Both the position numbers and the translations under genes were made by a program. Positions 45,753 through 53,561 of a stretch of DNA of 64,000 bases are shown in pieces (position 1 is the stretch's first letter; every line of letters starts with the position of its first letter). The stretch covers positions 874,931 to 938,930 of the forward strand of contig JALCLG010000001.1 of assembly GCA_022647725.1 (NCBI GenBank), in the 5' to 3' direction. This DNA comes from Bacilli bacterium. GTDB lineage: Bacteria; Bacillota_I; Bacilli_A; RFN20; CAG-288. The notes beneath the pieces were generated by a model that ran no database searches, was not told the DNA's origin, and saw nothing but the letters and a program-made list of their open reading frames with translations.

Positions 45753-46744
45753 ATGAAAAAGTCTATTGGTCTTGCCTGCTTGGCTGCTTTGATGTTGACA
45801 GGCTGCCGTGTCACGGTCATAACGGATTCGACCGAAAGCACGACTCCGTCTGCTGTTTCTACTGTGGAATCTGTTTCGACGGAAACCTTTGAAGAGAAGT
45901 TAACGGATAATGGTTTCACCTCAAAGGTCCGGATCAGGCCTCGCTGTATGATGCCAGTCACCCCAATGATGCCGTGCTAACCTTAAAAGGAACCTTTGAC
46001 TGGGCTTATACCGCGGCTCTCTCGGCGGAGTCTGCCTATTCCTCGGATCAGAGCATCATTCCGGATTCGGCCATTACTGTGATGACGGAAACCAGCTACA
46101 ATACCGGCCTGATCGTTGAAGTCGATATCATGATTGATCTGACCAAGGTCGTGAAGGCAGGGGATGTCAATATCAAAGGACACTTCAAGTCGAATAACGT
46201 TTCCAAAGAGGCTACCGTCTGCAAGAAGCTGACCATCGTACCTTTCGGTATGGTCCAAGCTCCGACCTATCAGGAGACTCTGAAACTGGATTGGAGTGCT
46301 CTCAAACTGGAGTCTCCCAAGTCCATCGTCTTCCAAATGACGGATGCCGATGCTCAGTATGGCTTAGTCAATCCCAATATCAGTGATGATACCAAGAAGT
46401 ATTCGGATTTCTGGCAGTATCAGCTGGTCAGTGAGACCACAACAACCAAAGATATTACCTTCACCTACTTTGTCGATCATCGCTATGGCATTCTTTTCCA
46501 GGTGACGACCGCCAAGGATACCTTGGTCAACTATGAGATCAGCGACGTCGTCGGTGCCGGATCAACGGCAACCGGCTTCAACCAGTACAAGAACAACTTC
46601 CTTACCTTTGCTTCCGATAACGGCTCTTTGACTTTGACGGTCACCACAACAACCTACAATTTGGCGGACGTTGATAAAGAAGGTTCACTATACCCGGGGG
46701 CAAGGCTAACGCCTTGTCACCGGGTTTTTAGGTCCTTTCTTTAA
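45753..46744 (+). pseudogene. Lipoprotein gene with frameshift
   Basis: The 5' part encodes MKKSIGLACLAALMLTGC, a lipoprotein signal with the lipidated Cys18, then a Ser/Thr-rich linker. Near 45920-45930 one base appears lost; the other frame then reads ASLYDASHPNDAVLTLKGTF and continues for about 250 codons of Thr/Ser/Val-rich, beta-type sequence. The second frame reads on through a terminator hairpin at 46692-46729, so its natural stop is probably also lost; a TGATAA in another frame lies at about 46673. No family is recognised. A surface-anchored role is inferred from the signal alone. Confidence 0.7.
46692..46729 (+). terminator. Rho-independent terminator of the broken lipoprotein gene
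   Basis: ACCCGG and CAAGGC pair with GCCTTG and CCGGGT around a TAAC loop with a 3x3 internal loop; TTTTT follows. Confidence 0.8.
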
Positions 46745-46746
46745 GC

Positions 46747-47258
46747 TGTGCCAATACCACCAATGAGGACGGCATCAGCTAGCAGATTCCCCTCACCGCC
46801 AACAAAGAGGCCTAAGTCAGGATATCACTGAAGTGAAGAATTATTCTGAACACTGCCGATGATGACCTGCTGTGGGTGGACTATGGCACCCAGATTGTAA
46901 GAACAGACCTTAATTCCGAGCGAGTGCTTTGGAAGAATACAACATCGTTCCAAAGAACGAAGGCGACAGCGATGTATCCCTTGTTTTGGGAATGCCACTG
47001 CTTCGATCAGCGATAAGCAAGGCGGAAGTGATTGCCGATTCGACTTAGGATTCATCCGGCAGCAAAGAGACGATGAATCAGAAGACTACGGCTGAGAAGA
47101 GGAGCGTGATTGTGACAGTCGTGGTTTGGGTAATCGGAATTGTCGCTCTCTTTTTGATCTTTTTATCCAAGGATGCTCTGATCAAGGCTGCCGATGCCTT
47201 CACGAAACGGCAGGCTGAGGATTCCAAAGCGATTGAGCCGGTCAATTCCGGTAAATAG
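46747..47258 (+). pseudogene. Decayed gene for a protein with a C-terminal membrane anchor
   Basis: Pieces of coding sequence remain in two frames. The first frame reads DDDLLWVDYGTQIVRTD between stops. The second reads EEYNIVPKNEGDSDVSLVLG, then LLRSAISKAEVIADST, then a TAG near 47046, then MNQKTTAEKRSVIVTVVVWV with a membrane helix and a charged tail to 47258. Alternating frames and stops show a dead gene. The ancestral function is not recognised; the tail anchor suggests a membrane-bound extracellular domain. Confidence 0.5.
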
Positions 47259-47517
47259 CTGACAAGGAGGGTCACACTCTGTCATGGTGGGATGCCTTCT
47301 TTTTTGACGGCTGAGAACCTTCACGAGCCTTTTGAAGACCTCCTTTGGCTGGGGATTAGGTATGTCGCAATTATGAAAAATGTGGCCAAAAAGACTGAAA
47401 ACCCTTGGAAAATGTGGATGCTTTTTAAGATTAAGCGATGACTCAGGCATTTTTACTCCTTTTCATCACCTAAAGTTGTTTTGTCTCTTTTTGCTTCCTT
47501 TTTTGTGGGAACTAGAG
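47259..47517. other. Intergenic region without a recognised gene
   Basis: About 260 bp between the decayed gene and the EamA-type transporter. No gene, RNA or strong hairpin with a T tract was found; the promoter of the transporter lies at its right end. Confidence 0.4.
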
Positions 47518-47523
47518 GATAAT
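47518..47523 (+). promoter_or_regulatory. -10 box of EamA transporter gene, predicted leaderless
   Basis: GATAAT nine bases before the ATG at 47533; the sequence ATAATCTTTCC just before the start is shared with the phosphatase gene promoter at 1469. Confidence 0.5.
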
Positions 47524-47532
47524 CTTTCCGGT

Positions 47533-48465
47533 ATGAAAAAGTACTTCGTCCTGATGCTGATTGCTGCCACCTTGTCGGCCGTCAACATCCCGTTCAGTCA
47601 GTATCTGTTCTCCTTGGGGGCTAACCCCATCTTTTTGGCTGGAATCACTTGTGCCGGCGGGGCTATCGGTGTCGGGATAGGCTGGACGTTGGCAAGATTC
47701 TTCAAATGGGACAGGGATCCTCTCTTGAAAGGGAAAGATTTCCTGATCATGGGACTGATCAATGTTTTAGATACCGGCGCCAACCTGATGCTGTTCTACG
47801 GGTATCTCTTATTAAACGGAGAGACCTCGGCTCTCTTACAGAGCTTTGAGATCGTGGCAACGGCATTAGTTGCCTTACTGATCTTCCGGGACAAGATTTC
47901 CTTCAAGGTCTGGTTAGCCATCGGGATCATCTTGGCCGGAGCCATCCTCTTATCCTTCAATCCGGAGGGCTATGCCTTCCAGCCGGCTGCCTTATTGATT
48001 GTCGCCACGACCATCTGCTGGGGCTTTGCCAACAACTTAGCCAAGAAGCTTTCCAACAAGGATGCCATGGAATATACGTTCTTCAAGAACCTGACGCCAG
48101 CGGTCATCCTCTTGATTGTGGCCTTCAGCCTGGGGCAGGTCAATCTGGACTGGAAGATCTCCGGCTTTGCCTTATTGGATGGCTTTGTTGCCTATGGCTT
48201 AGGCATCATCTTCCTGATCTTAGGATTCCGAGGACTCAGCGCCAGCGTCGGAACCTCCGTGTATGCGTCCAATCCGTTCATCGGTGCCATCATGAACCTG
48301 ATTTTCTTCCCGGAGGTTCCGAACTGGAACTTCTATGTCGCTTTGGTGCTGCTCTTAGCCGGAGAGACCTTGGTCGCCATCGATAGCATCCAGAGCGAAC
48401 GGAAAGCTAGGAAGCTACAGGCTTCTTTATCTATAGCGGAGCCACCGGCATCTTCCAAGGAATAA
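47533..48465 (+). CDS. EamA/DMT-family transporter
   Basis: 310 residues with ten membrane helices arranged as two five-helix repeats, the drug/metabolite transporter plan. Typical elements are LLNGETSALLQSFEIVATAL in the first half and SVGTSVYASNPFIGAIMNLIFF in the second, each ending the hydrophobic repeat with a P/E-containing turn. The ATG at 47533 is chosen because of the -10 box just upstream and the MKKYFVLM start; a longer frame is not needed. Substrates of the family include amino acids and metabolites; none can be assigned. Confidence 0.87.
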   Translation: MKKYFVLMLIAATLSAVNIPFSQYLFSLGANPIFLAGITCAGGAIGVGIGWTLARFFKWDRDPLLKGKDFLIMGLINVLDTGANLMLFYGYLLLNGETSALLQSFEIVATALVALLIFRDKISFKVWLAIGIILAGAILLSFNPEGYAFQPAALLIVATTICWGFANNLAKKLSNKDAMEYTFFKNLTPAVILLIVAFSLGQVNLDWKISGFALLDGFVAYGLGIIFLILGFRGLSASVGTSVYASNPFIGAIMNLIFFPEVPNWNFYVALVLLLAGETLVAIDSIQSERKARKLQASLSIAEPPASSKE

Positions 48466-48491
48466 CATTTCGAAACCTGATTAACTGATAA

Positions 48492-48743
48492 TCAGTCTTT
48501 TCCTTCTTTTACATCATCAATGAAAACCCAATCTTTTGGAAGAAGAGAGAGAATCTTTGATCGTGCATCTTTTATCAGGGAAAGATACTCTTCCTTTTGC
48601 TTTGCGGAAGAAAAACCAACATATCGGAATTCCTGACTGTTATTGATAAAAAGAGATTGATAAAGAGATTGGATATGGTCAAGCGTCTCTTCTAGGTCAG
48701 TTTGATTTTTCCATTCTTCCGGCATTTCCGTATCAATAACCAT
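48492..48743 (-). CDS. Small acidic protein, unknown
   Basis: 83 residues, largely helical and acidic (MPEEWKNQTDLEETLDHIQSL is near the start). Two tryptophans and a central YVGFSSAKQKEEY segment are the only distinctive features. No membrane helix or nucleic-acid binding motif. It converges with the EamA transporter gene and overlaps a weak hairpin. Not recognised. Confidence 0.4.
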   Translation of the reverse strand: MVIDTEMPEEWKNQTDLEETLDHIQSLYQSLFINNSQEFRYVGFSSAKQKEEYLSLIKDARSKILSLLPKDWVFIDDVKEGKD

Positions 48744-48843
48744 TCCCTAAAGTTTTTATAGAATAGTAAGTTATGTTTTAGTAAGTACGTACTTAGTAAA
48801 GGGGAAAGAAAAAGAAAAAGCAGCAACCCAACAGAATTCTGCC

Positions 48844-48909
48844 GGACCTCTTGATGCTACGGAGGATCGGATGAAGGCGCTGAAGGCTAAAGACAGCAAA
48901 GCCGCCTAA
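48844..48909 (+). pseudogene. 3' remnant of a relB-like antitoxin gene
   Basis: The last 22 codons, GPLDATEDRMKALKAKDSKAA and stop, match the end of the intact relB at 58988-59275. Everything upstream is lost. The remnant forms the start of the 210-bp direct repeat. Confidence 0.75.
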
Positions 48910-49080
48910 GCGAGATCGAAAACCCGTATCCGTAATCTCTGTATGATTAGTCTGCTCGTACTTCCCTTGTTTTATTGGCTGATCGACAAAGATAACCTGA
49001 AATCTTCAGGCGTGACTTTCATAGTCCTTGAGTTTGGATTCCATTTGTTTGTCTTCGTCAAAATCCATCGGAAGAGAACC
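48871..49080. repeat. 210-bp direct repeat, copy 1
   Basis: Aligns without gaps to 59237-59446 with about six mismatches (roughly 97% identity by eye). It contains the relB 3' end, the spacer and the 3' end of a 63-residue gene on the other strand. The two copies bracket 10.4 kb carrying the ABC/lipoprotein operon and IS elements. Confidence 0.9.
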
Positions 49081-49197
49081 AACCAAAGATAAGAGCGCCT
49101 TTGTTCTTTCTATGTTGGCAGCATAGGGGTGATGCTGTTTGACAAAGGAGATAAGTTCTTCTGGATAAACCAAAACCTGTTTGTTTTCTTTTAGCAT
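49006..49197 (-). CDS. Small antitoxin-like protein, paralogue of 59372-59563
   Basis: 63 residues, MLKENKQVLVYPEELISF at the start and GSLPMDFDEDKQMES near the end. The paralogue at 59372-59563 shares PEELxSFVxQH, LLSLxGSLPMDFDEDKQ and KLKDYESHA even outside the near-identical repeat, showing selection on the protein. The acidic tail with a predicted helix resembles the toxin-wrapping tails of small type II antitoxins, but no family is certain. It is oriented against the relB remnant. Confidence 0.5.
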   Translation of the reverse strand: MLKENKQVLVYPEELISFVKQHHPYAANIERTKALLSLVGSLPMDFDEDKQMESKLKDYESHA

Positions 49198-49256
49198 TTA
49201 AATTTATAACCGGTCTCCTAGTGTAAAGACACTATTTTTCTAGAAAAAGTTGATTT

Positions 49257-50006
49257 TTAATTTCCACTGCAAAGAGACTCAAGACAATTAAAGGGTTTAT
49301 ATTCTTTTGTTACATTTTCGATTTTTGTATTTTTAATCTCAAAGACCTGAGATGGATTTTTGAAAAGGTGACAATGAGTAATAACTAAAAAAGTTGATTT
49401 AGTATTCTTTTTTTCAATCAAATTTAGCAGATCACTCATTGTAGAAGAGTCAAGATTGTTTAAAGGCTCATCCAAAATGAACAATGGAGAATTTATTCGA
49501 GATAATGCTGCAATAATTGAAAGAATCTTTCTTTCGCCACCTGAAAGATTAGAGGTTCCTCTAATTTGCAAGGAACGCTTGTTACTACCATTTTGTTTAG
49601 AATTAAAGTAATCAAACAAACGTTTTGCCTCTTCCTTTACATCTTTCTTTCCAGCATAACCTCTTCGGTAATAAGGAAAGCATTTAAGCATAACCGAAGA
49701 AAGTCCCGAAAAATAATATTCTCCTTTATCTTCGCTTTGCTCGGAATAACCCACCTGCTCGCTGATTGTCGATAAATCGGTGCATTCTTTTCCGTTAAAT
49801 TTGACCTTGGCATCAAATTCCACATCAGAAGATCTTTGGCAACCTATTAAAGAACGGATTAATGTTGATTTACCCGATCCGTTTGGACCAAGCAATAGCA
49901 CAGTCTCGCCTTCTTTTATTTGAAAGGATGTATTTTGTAATAATATTCTGTCTTTAATCTTCAACTTCGTCAACTCTACATCCAAAATTGTTTTTTGGTC
50001 ATTCAT
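49257..50006 (-). CDS. ABC transporter ATP-binding protein
   Basis: 249 residues. Walker A GPNGSGKST (residues 40-48), Q-loop region, signature LSGGERKILSI, Walker B LFILDEPLNNLD and switch His in VITHCH are all present. Powers the two permeases encoded just upstream in the operon (one base gap; AAGGAGG before the start). It is the last gene of a five-gene AT-rich operon. Membership of the MacB/LolD-type (mechanotransmission) class is inferred from the four-helix permeases rather than from this subunit. Confidence 0.92.
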   Translation of the reverse strand: MNDQKTILDVELTKLKIKDRILLQNTSFQIKEGETVLLLGPNGSGKSTLIRSLIGCQRSSDVEFDAKVKFNGKECTDLSTISEQVGYSEQSEDKGEYYFSGLSSVMLKCFPYYRRGYAGKKDVKEEAKRLFDYFNSKQNGSNKRSLQIRGTSNLSGGERKILSIIAALSRINSPLFILDEPLNNLDSSTMSDLLNLIEKKNTKSTFLVITHCHLFKNPSQVFEIKNTKIENVTKEYKPFNCLESLCSGN

Positions 50007-50007
50007 A

Positions 50008-50973
50008 TTAAGGCCTCCTTAAAGTTACTATCAATGAAGATATAATAAAGCTGATAATAAAGCTTCCTAAAAAACATCCTAAAAGGATTTCAACTGCGAA
50101 AAAATCTGGTATGAATACATACAAACAAAGGGCCGATATCAATAGGGGAATACCGAATTCGAGTGCTTTATCGATTAAAACCAAGGAAACAACATTATGA
50201 ATCCGATAGCCATATACTTTAAGATGAGGGAGTCGGGAAAAAATATGCTTGTAGTCTAAGATAAAAGGAAAAACTATTATGACTGCAGAAAGGATCGATA
50301 GGTATTTAATCAAAAAATTCTTTTCTTCGCTTTGAACCTTCTGAAGATATTCCTTTTTAAAATAAACCATTGGGCCAAATTGATCGTTATGATACTCCTC
50401 AAGAAAAGCAGCATAGCTGTATTCTTCCTTTAAAAAAGTCTCATCATAGCCAACAATCATGAAACCATAATCACTATGATAATCCAAAGAAAAAATGCCG
50501 AAAGAATCTTCATAAACGGAAGTGATTTTATAATTTGATAAGGAAAGACTAGGAATTAAAAGATTATCTCCAATAGCCAGACGATATGTTTTTAATAGAT
50601 TAGAACTAAGACCGATTTCTCTCAATCCTAATTTGGCTGGACCTGATAAAACTCTTTTCAAAGTAAATTTGTTTAATGTATCCTTTTGCATAAAGAGATT
50701 ACTATTAGCAATGCTATTACTATAGGTCCCGTTATTTACTGATCTATAAACGGTTAATTGACCATTGAAATAGATGAATTCGTTTTCACTTTTTTCATCG
50801 TAGGAGGCAACTAAGCAGACATTATAAGGCGACTTTTGGTAGGAGTCACTTACTTTATTGTCGAAAGATATTGTTGTCAAGAAAGAAAAACCGCAAAGAA
50901 AAGAGACACCGGATAATAAGATAACTATTATCCAAAAGTGAAAATCAATAAACCTGTTTGTAACTTCTCTCAT
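50008..50973 (-). CDS. FtsX/MacB-like ABC permease, subunit 2
   Basis: 321 residues. One membrane helix near residues 13-33, an extracellular region of about 190 residues, then three helices (about 223-241, 263-289, 295-315). This 1+3 topology is that of FtsX/MacB permeases, which move extracellular domains or lipids rather than pumping through a channel. It overlaps the first permease by four bases (ATGA). It is shorter than subunit 1 and not similar to it by eye, so the transporter would be a heterodimer. Substrate unknown. Confidence 0.68.
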   Translation of the reverse strand: MREVTNRFIDFHFWIIVILLSGVSFLCGFSFLTTISFDNKVSDSYQKSPYNVCLVASYDEKSENEFIYFNGQLTVYRSVNNGTYSNSIANSNLFMQKDTLNKFTLKRVLSGPAKLGLREIGLSSNLLKTYRLAIGDNLLIPSLSLSNYKITSVYEDSFGIFSLDYHSDYGFMIVGYDETFLKEEYSYAAFLEEYHNDQFGPMVYFKKEYLQKVQSEEKNFLIKYLSILSAVIIVFPFILDYKHIFSRLPHLKVYGYRIHNVVSLVLIDKALEFGIPLLISALCLYVFIPDFFAVEILLGCFLGSFIISFIISSLIVTLRRP

Positions 50974-52151
50974 TTATTTTTGATTAATCTTTTAGTTAAA
51001 ACGAAATTTAATCCATAAGATAAGATCATAACGCCAACAATGGCTAGCAAAGCCCACAAAAGAGAGGAAAGAACTACTACATATTGTAGATTATAAAATG
51101 ATGGGAAATTGCTAATAACGATAAAGAAAACAGAGACCTGGATGAGCAAGGATATCAAACTACAAATTGAACAAGCAATCAGGTGGTCTTTAGGATTGGA
51201 AAAACCGATTGAGACGCGCCGAAGATAAAAGAAAAACAGGATTGATTCCACTAAGGCTATTCCTAATAATTCCAAAAGCAAAAACAGAGTCATCTTTTGT
51301 TGCTGTGCTTTGAATTCCCCATCATATTTGTTTGACAAGTCTTTGACTTTATTAAGTTTGCTTTGAACGTCAATAATGTCAGAAGAATAATCTTTTTTAT
51401 CAAAATCATCAGTGTATTGCAAATAATCCAAATCGGAGCTGAACGCTTCACGTGGAAGACGTTGAGCTTCTGGCTTGTAGTTCTTTATATTAAGATAAAA
51501 ATCCTCTGTGCTTTTGGCATTAACATAGGTTGAAGAGTACTGGAAAGAGCCATAAGATATAAACGCTTCCTTTATCGCTTCTTTTACTTCAGGGGTGATA
51601 AGAGCATTCAAATATTTAAAGCCTTCAATATAATTTGGGCCGGCGATTCCAACGATTTGATAAGTAAACGATGCTGCCCCTATTTTCATTGTTAATTTAT
51701 CGCCTAACTGGCATCCTGTTTCATTAGCAAAGATACTATCCACATATAAAGGATTTTCTCCCACTGACATTTCTTGGTAGAAACGTCCATCAAGATAGGG
51801 AGTTAAATTCATGTTGTCAAAGTTGTCTAAGAAATTGATGTTTGAAGAATAATTGTTTCCTTTATAAGTAAGGTTGCCAAAATAACCATAATAAGGTAAG
51901 AGGGAGTTGACGTTTGAATCTTCCTTTAAAGTATCGATCTGATCAAGTGAAAGACCAGGAATATCATAATCGCTTTCAATATTGTTTAACGCAAAAGAAA
52001 CCTCTTCTTCTTTTTTTGAGGAAAGTACAGTTTTAAAAGATGTTTTCCCATTGATTACAATAGCAAAGGAAGAAAAAAGAGCAAAAGCAAACGAAACAAT
52101 ATAATAAAAGGATTTTACAAGACTTTTACAATTTCTTTTTTTTAAGTCCAT
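50970..52151 (-). CDS. FtsX/MacB-like ABC permease, subunit 1
   Basis: 393 residues. One helix near residues 14-33, an extracellular domain of some 250 residues with a conserved-looking VDSIFANETGCQLGDKL segment (the LGDxL element of MacB-type periplasmic domains), a stretch of coiled coil (KDLSNKYDGEFKAQQQK), then three helices. This is the MacB/FtsX plan. It begins one base after the stop of the lipoprotein gene and overlaps subunit 2 by four bases. With the two lipoproteins it probably forms one surface assembly. Substrate unknown. Confidence 0.72.
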   Translation of the reverse strand: MDLKKRNCKSLVKSFYYIVSFAFALFSSFAIVINGKTSFKTVLSSKKEEEVSFALNNIESDYDIPGLSLDQIDTLKEDSNVNSLLPYYGYFGNLTYKGNNYSSNINFLDNFDNMNLTPYLDGRFYQEMSVGENPLYVDSIFANETGCQLGDKLTMKIGAASFTYQIVGIAGPNYIEGFKYLNALITPEVKEAIKEAFISYGSFQYSSTYVNAKSTEDFYLNIKNYKPEAQRLPREAFSSDLDYLQYTDDFDKKDYSSDIIDVQSKLNKVKDLSNKYDGEFKAQQQKMTLFLLLELLGIALVESILFFFYLRRVSIGFSNPKDHLIACSICSLISLLIQVSVFFIVISNFPSFYNLQYVVVLSSLLWALLAIVGVMILSYGLNFVLTKRLIKNK

Positions 52152-52152
52152 T

Positions 52153-53556
52153 TTAGTTTATTGTGTTTACCAACACGTTTGATGCTTGAGATTTTATAGT
52201 ATAAGAATCATTGCTTATCGCATAAACCGTGATTTTAGAACCATAACCTGCTTTAATACGCCATTGGGTGCTAGAAGTGGTCTCTTTTAAAACGTTATCA
52301 TAATAAATTAAATATGTTGTTGCTCCAAGAACGGCCTCCCAATCCATATAGATACCATTTTGTTCTATTATTGGTGCCTTCAAAGCATTTAAGGTAATGG
52401 GATCAGAAGGAAGGGAATCCACAATATTATTTTTGTTTGACCTTGAAAAAGCGGCTAATTGATGAGTGCCTGTATTACTTGCCGAAAATAGTTTTGCCAA
52501 ATCATATTCACTACTTGAAGTCACTTGATCAATCTTACTGCCATCTAAAGTCAATCCAAAACCATCTCCTGTTGTGGATGCCCCAAAATTCAAATTAAAA
52601 GTTTCCTTATAAGTTTCATCTATGTTCTTTTCTAGAGAGAGGGTAGGCGATGACAGCACCTGGAAATCGATTGTTGCAGGTTCCGAGTCACGATATAAAA
52701 CGCTGTCGCTTACGGCACGAAGAAGAAGTTTTTCCTCTTTCCCTGCATATTTCTTGCGATTGATTGTATATGTTGTGCACTCGCTTGGAATAAGTAATAA
52801 ATTCGAGCTATCGTTTTCTTGAAGCTGATAGTTATCGGCATAATCAACAACTGGCCAGGAAATAATGCCATTTTGTTTATCAAGAGTTATGTCGTTATTT
52901 GAAAAATTAAGTTGCTGGGTTACTGCCAAATTATCAAAAAGGGCCCTAAATGTTTCACCTTCCTTTGTGATTAAGTCATAAGAATAGGATGCTTGAATAT
53001 TGGCAGACTTTTGTTCGCCCTCAGTCAATCCATTTCCTGTTTTAATCGAAAAGCAAAAGTTTGCATCGTTTACTCCATATTGGGTTTTACCGGTCTTTAT
53101 TACCAATGTCAAATTTGAAATCGAGGTTGTGTAACCAGAATTTTGATTCTTAATGATAGGAGTAGCTGTTAGATTTTCAGAAGTCGAGCCCAGAAACCCA
53201 AAGGTGAAGCCACTAACATTATCAATTGCCAATGAAAAATTAACTGATTTTTCCGAAGAATAGGTATTTTCTGTTTGAGAAACATGGAATTTTAGATAAA
53301 AAGACTTTCGAGCAGATAAACCCTTGATGACATTTTGGCCATCTTTTTCCATCTTTGTTTGGAAATTTGGATCGGAATAGAACCCTATTGTACTTTTTGC
53401 GGTAATATCACCAGTTTCATTTGGAATGTTTGGATATGACGTATAGGTAGATGTTGGCGAATACGAAGAATCGTTGCTAGAAAAAAGGCATGAAGATAAA
53501 CTAAAAGCCATTATCAAGCAAGAGGTTATTTTAATGGCAACTTTATTAGCTTGCAT
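52153..53556 (-). CDS. Lipoprotein with Fn3-like module, partner of ABC complex
   Basis: 467 residues. The signal ends in SLSSC with lipidated Cys23. A Ser/Thr/Tyr linker and a beta-rich domain follow, then at least one repeat like those of the neighbouring large lipoprotein (DKQNGIISWPVVDYADNYQL, and later LKAPIIEQNGIYMDWEAV with TTYLIYYDN). It lies five bases after that gene and one base before permease 1. The shared repeat type suggests the two surface lipoproteins interact or bind the same ligand. The function is not known. Confidence 0.75.
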   Translation of the reverse strand: MQANKVAIKITSCLIMAFSLSSCLFSSNDSSYSPTSTYTSYPNIPNETGDITAKSTIGFYSDPNFQTKMEKDGQNVIKGLSARKSFYLKFHVSQTENTYSSEKSVNFSLAIDNVSGFTFGFLGSTSENLTATPIIKNQNSGYTTSISNLTLVIKTGKTQYGVNDANFCFSIKTGNGLTEGEQKSANIQASYSYDLITKEGETFRALFDNLAVTQQLNFSNNDITLDKQNGIISWPVVDYADNYQLQENDSSNLLLIPSECTTYTINRKKYAGKEEKLLLRAVSDSVLYRDSEPATIDFQVLSSPTLSLEKNIDETYKETFNLNFGASTTGDGFGLTLDGSKIDQVTSSSEYDLAKLFSASNTGTHQLAAFSRSNKNNIVDSLPSDPITLNALKAPIIEQNGIYMDWEAVLGATTYLIYYDNVLKETTSSTQWRIKAGYGSKITVYAISNDSYTIKSQASNVLVNTIN

Positions 53557-53561
53557 AATTA

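Noticed and set aside
48782-48795. 14-bp palindrome TAAGTACGTACTTA
   Set aside because: Short, isolated and not near a supported promoter; could be chance in AT-rich sequence.
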